This document shows, one piece after another, positions 60,903 to 64,000 of a stretch of DNA of 64,000 bases. Origin of the DNA: Vitis vinifera (lineage: Eukaryota; Streptophyta; Magnoliopsida; Vitales; Vitaceae); the NCBI RefSeq assembly GCF_030704535.1, contig NC_081811.1:2682501-2746500 (forward strand), written 5' to 3'. Each line of letters begins with the position of its first letter. Position 1 is the first letter of the stretch. A program made the translations under genes and the position numbers. A model generated the notes under the pieces. It saw only the letters and a list, made by a program, of their open reading frames with translations, searched no databases and was not told the DNA's origin.

Positions 60903-62806
60903 CAGAATTCCACCCATCTCAATCGTGTTTTCCGTTTGTTTCTCGGGATTTCTTTGGTTTTTCCTCAAGGTAATTATGTTTGTTAGAGGGAGTATTACTA
61001 ATAAATACAAGAGTGTATTATGATCAGACCCAGGGGTGGGTGGTCATATGATGAGTCATGACATAAGTTACTGTCCACGTGATTTTGAATCTTCCTTATT
61101 GTAATAGGTTATGATAGATGGGTGAATGAAAAAAGTTGCTTCACTTTATACCAATTATTTTCTATCGAGGATGATGGTACTTTATGTTGCCGGTGATTGT
61201 GCTTGTTAATTTTTTCTACACTTGTTTGGAAACGCTTTTGAGAATGGGTTCTTAAAAAATAATTTTTGAATATGTTTTAAGAAACACTTCTGTAATATTC
61301 TCTAAAATAGTATACAAAAATCTGAAATATTTTCAATATGTTTTTTTTTTCAATTGTTCTACTTGTGATATTCCTTTTATTGAGAAAGTCTATGGGAAAA
61401 AAATCACAAATTATGAATCCAAATTTATAAAAAATAAAATAAAAAAATTCACAAATGAAGAATCCAAATTTATAAAATATAATTTTTTAACAGTTATTTA
61501 AAATTAATTAGCTTTTCATAAATTTTATTTTATCAAAAGCATTATATTTGTCTTTTAGGTATTATCTTTTAATAATATAAGTATCTTTTAAACGATAAAT
61601 ACATAAAACTTAAATTATTTTTAAAGGATTCCCATTGTCTTATATGTGTGTGAAAATATATATTTTTCTTATATTTTTAATTTTTAATTATTCTCTAAAC
61701 AACTGAAATATATTCTCATAAAATATCTTAGTTTTGGAAAACTATTTTTTATAAAAAAATCACTAAATATGTTTTCGGAATTTGAAAAACAGTTCTGAAC
61801 AAAATCCTATTTTTTAAAAACAGTTCCAAACATCCTCTTTTCAAGTGGCTTCTTGTGACGCCGAGATTTTCAACCTAGGATTTGCAGAGAAGGATCGTGT
61901 ACCCCACAGAGAGCTCTGTTTACATTGTTTTTCAAACCCGAAATTGCAGAGAAGGATCGTGTATTTGCCAACAGAGCAAGAAATTCTAGAATATATGACG
62001 CTAAAGAAAGACTCGAGTCTCGACCCACAGCCGTGTGGGCTCCATCTAAGATCCAGAGTGCTGGGGACTTTTCCCACCCAACCAACAAAGACTTTCCCGG
62101 AAAATCAATGCAGAAAAATATGCCCGTAAGACTGAAAAAGTCCAACAAAATGTGCCTGTGTCACCGTCAAAAAGTTGGGTTCAAGAGTAAAACTTCATCA
62201 CATGGTTTCCAATTAAGTTGGGCAAATTTTCTGTTGGAGTCTTTCACTGGTCTCTCCTCCTCTGGTTGAGAAGTATGAGGCCACCTTACTCCACAATCTG
62301 CACAAAGGAAAAATGCAGCTAAGATCTAATATTTCAAGCTGATTTCCTCGGAAAATTGACATTCTTTTTTGATGCAGTGATCACATAAAAACATAAACTC
62401 TGAGACCCACTAGCTAAATACAAGGCAAAACAATCATTGTTGGCTTCAAATATTCATATCACAAATCTACTTTTGATGATATATGTTTTCAGATGACTTA
62501 ATCAATTTCACAGATGGGTGGGGGAAGACTAGATGGAAACAGTGCATAAATGAAATACAGGGAAATATACATTTAAGGCAGTGGATCCAGTACTCTTGTA
62601 TAAAGACTTAAATTGTTTAGGAAGCAGAACAATCAAGAAAGCACTCTGTAAAAACAATCCAAAAAAGCTATACTAGCTGAAATAGTGTCATATTCTGAAC
62701 AATAACATTATACTACAGGTTGAAACGATTAGGTATTTTTGTTAATTGGGTCAACTAGGATTGCGATTGCGAGAATACCAGCTGTTGGTTGCTTGCTATC
62801 CACCCT
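60903..62806. other. Intergenic region
   Basis: After the small-protein gene the sequence is AT-rich to about 61840. 61845-62270 is better balanced and carries a near-direct repeat (TTGCAGAGAAGGATCGTGTA at 61882 and 61944), but overlapping frames on both strands show no family features. The right end should hold the 3' UTR of the FYV7-like gene. Confidence 0.45.
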
Positions 62807-63415
62807 CTAACTTGTAGAGCCTTGAATAGTCTGCAAAAGATGCTCAATTCTGTACTTCATTACAGGCTGACCCTTTCGTGTCCTTTTGAACATCTTCTCT
62901 CGTGCAGCTTTCCTCTGAGATTCAACTCTCTCTCTTTTTTCCTTCTTGGCTTGAAAAATTGCGTCTCTCTCAATCCTTGTCCTCTCTTCCTCTTCCCGCT
63001 TCTTCTCATACAGTTCTTTCAAGCTGTGTGAACTATCCTTCTTCTTCTTGTTCTTCTTACTCCTCTGACTAACACCTTCACCTTCATTTTCATCCTGTAA
63101 CAGCAATTGAAAATGGTATAAATTTGGATTGCTAGTTCTACAAACTAGAATACATCAAAGATCTTTTTGGATGCCATTAGTAGATTGCCCATGATAGATG
63201 TAATCAGGGGAGCCCAATCTTTCCTAACAAAAAAAAGGGTATAGTTTTCATCGAGAAATTGACAACAAACACTAACAGTCAGATGAAGTTAATAGAGAAT
63301 CGGACCTGCGGTTGTCTTATAGCTGAGGAAATATCATTCTGCTTGCCTTGTTGCTTCAGGGACTTCTTATACTTGCTCACATACTTGGCATTCTTATAGA
63401 ACTCCTTTTGCTTCT
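62807..63415 (-). CDS. FYV7-like rRNA-processing protein, 3' part (partial)
   Basis: Two exons are visible: 63415-63306 (110 nt) and 63094-62807 (288 nt, ending TAG). Their GT-AG junctions are in frame. The first reads KQKEFYKNAKYVSKYKKSLK, the second is highly charged (KKNKKKKD, KREEEERTRIERDA) and ends in FKRTRKGQPVMKYRIEHLLQ. These N-proximal and C-terminal motifs are those of the FYV7 rRNA-processing family, nucleolar proteins in small-subunit pre-rRNA maturation. Exon 63415 begins in the middle of a codon, so at least one 5' exon with the start codon lies upstream. I found none up to 64000, so the gene very likely continues outside the window. Confidence 0.8.
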
Positions 63416-63420
63416 CTAAT

Positions 63421-64000
63421 CAAAACAGAATAGAAGTGTCGGTAAAAAAGATCAAACTAAGGTCAAAAGACTAATGTTTCTAATTTGACCCATCTTTCAC
63501 ACAAGGGATCATGTATGCTTCACTTGGTTGCTTAAAAATGTTTGTAACAGAATTTATTTATTTATTTTTTAACCTTAGATATTTTATTATTTGGAATCTG
63601 AGGAAACAAAACCTCCACTTTCCAAGCCCAACACAACTGCTCGGTTTAGTAGAGCTAATTTGTTAATTATTTGGAAACTAAACCACAGGAAAGCAGATCT
63701 TAAATCTTATTATCTAATCTTTTATTCCCTTCTTTAAGCCACCAAACACAGAACTAGGCATAATGGACAATAGCACTCATTGACAGGTCATCGATTTCAC
63801 AAGTTTAACCAATTAGCTCAAACCAGGTTTTTCACTGTGATAGCGGTCATCAAAGTTTTGTGGTGCTCCTTCTGGTTTCCACCTTTTTCATTTCTTGGCC
63901 AGGCCAGTTTTTAGCTTCCTATTTGCTTTCTCTGAGAACATTCCACAACCATCCCTCAAACTTGTTGTAGAAAATAAATAGGATGGAAATGATCCAATAA
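63421..64000 (-). other. Intron of the FYV7-like gene (probable)
   Basis: This stretch lies upstream of the first visible FYV7-like exon on the minus strand. It has intron-like composition and no coding exon that I can recognise. Confidence 0.4.

Noticed and set aside
1-64000. CRISPR arrays, insertion sequences, operons, toxin systems
   Set aside because: This is plant nuclear DNA with introns. The tandem repeats lack CRISPR spacing, and no bacterial genes are present apart from the plastid-derived rRNA piece.

Overview
The window is nuclear plant DNA from a eudicot. It is AT-rich, with widely spaced genes that carry introns, long gene-free stretches and decayed repeats. The reconstructed proteins (TIR1, tubby-like F-box, NHX, NETWORKED, AGP) are plant families, and their style together with the repeats looks most like grapevine (Vitis). 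The genus is an inference that I could not check by search.

Layout. 1-850 holds a tandem array of about 100-bp AT-rich units, each carrying a near-perfect hairpin, followed by a pyrimidine minisatellite. 1261-1677 (+) encodes a small GPI-anchored arabinogalactan protein. 2219-5137 (-) is a two-coding-exon NETWORKED-type actin-binding protein, with a likely 5' UTR exon and TATA box near 5670-5840. 6000-9450 is gene-free and includes about three copies of a 280-bp tandem repeat. 9665-16401 (-) is a complete 14-coding-exon vacuolar NHX cation/proton exchanger of 538 residues, with a probable leader exon near 17005-17280. 17300-24200 is gene-free and contains a fossil LTR-like repeat. 25039-28727 (+) is a five-coding-exon tubby-like F-box gene of 405 residues. 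31407-31918 (-) is a two-exon gene for a glycine-rich protein with a cysteine-rich C-terminus. 34276-34850 is a decayed fragment of plastid 23S rRNA, that is, plastid DNA moved to the nucleus. 36000-36730 may hold a short minus-strand gene with a 28-residue ORF (weak). 36935-39265 is an old direct duplication of about 1.1 kb. 39300-51900 is a long gene-free stretch holding an LTR-type fossil (about 45170-46490) with three perfect short palindromes. 52092-55533 (+) is the auxin receptor TIR1 (three coding exons, 576 residues) with a miR393 site. 60750-60902 (+) is a likely 50-residue single-span membrane protein. 62807-63415 (-) is the 3' part of a FYV7-like rRNA-processing gene that runs off the right edge.

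The genes are independent plant loci and do not form an operon or cluster. They cover auxin perception (TIR1), F-box/phosphoinositide-linked regulation (tubby-like), vacuolar ion and pH balance (NHX), actin-membrane linkage (NET3-like), cell wall/surface (AGP) and ribosome biogenesis (FYV7-like). All intron-exon structures were built by hand from splice consensus, reading frame and recalled family sequence. I see no clearly new biochemical system. The most unusual items are the hairpin array at the left edge, the stop-free 81-nt NHX intron, the C-to-T decayed plastid rRNA fragment, and a palindrome-flanked motif shared by leader introns.
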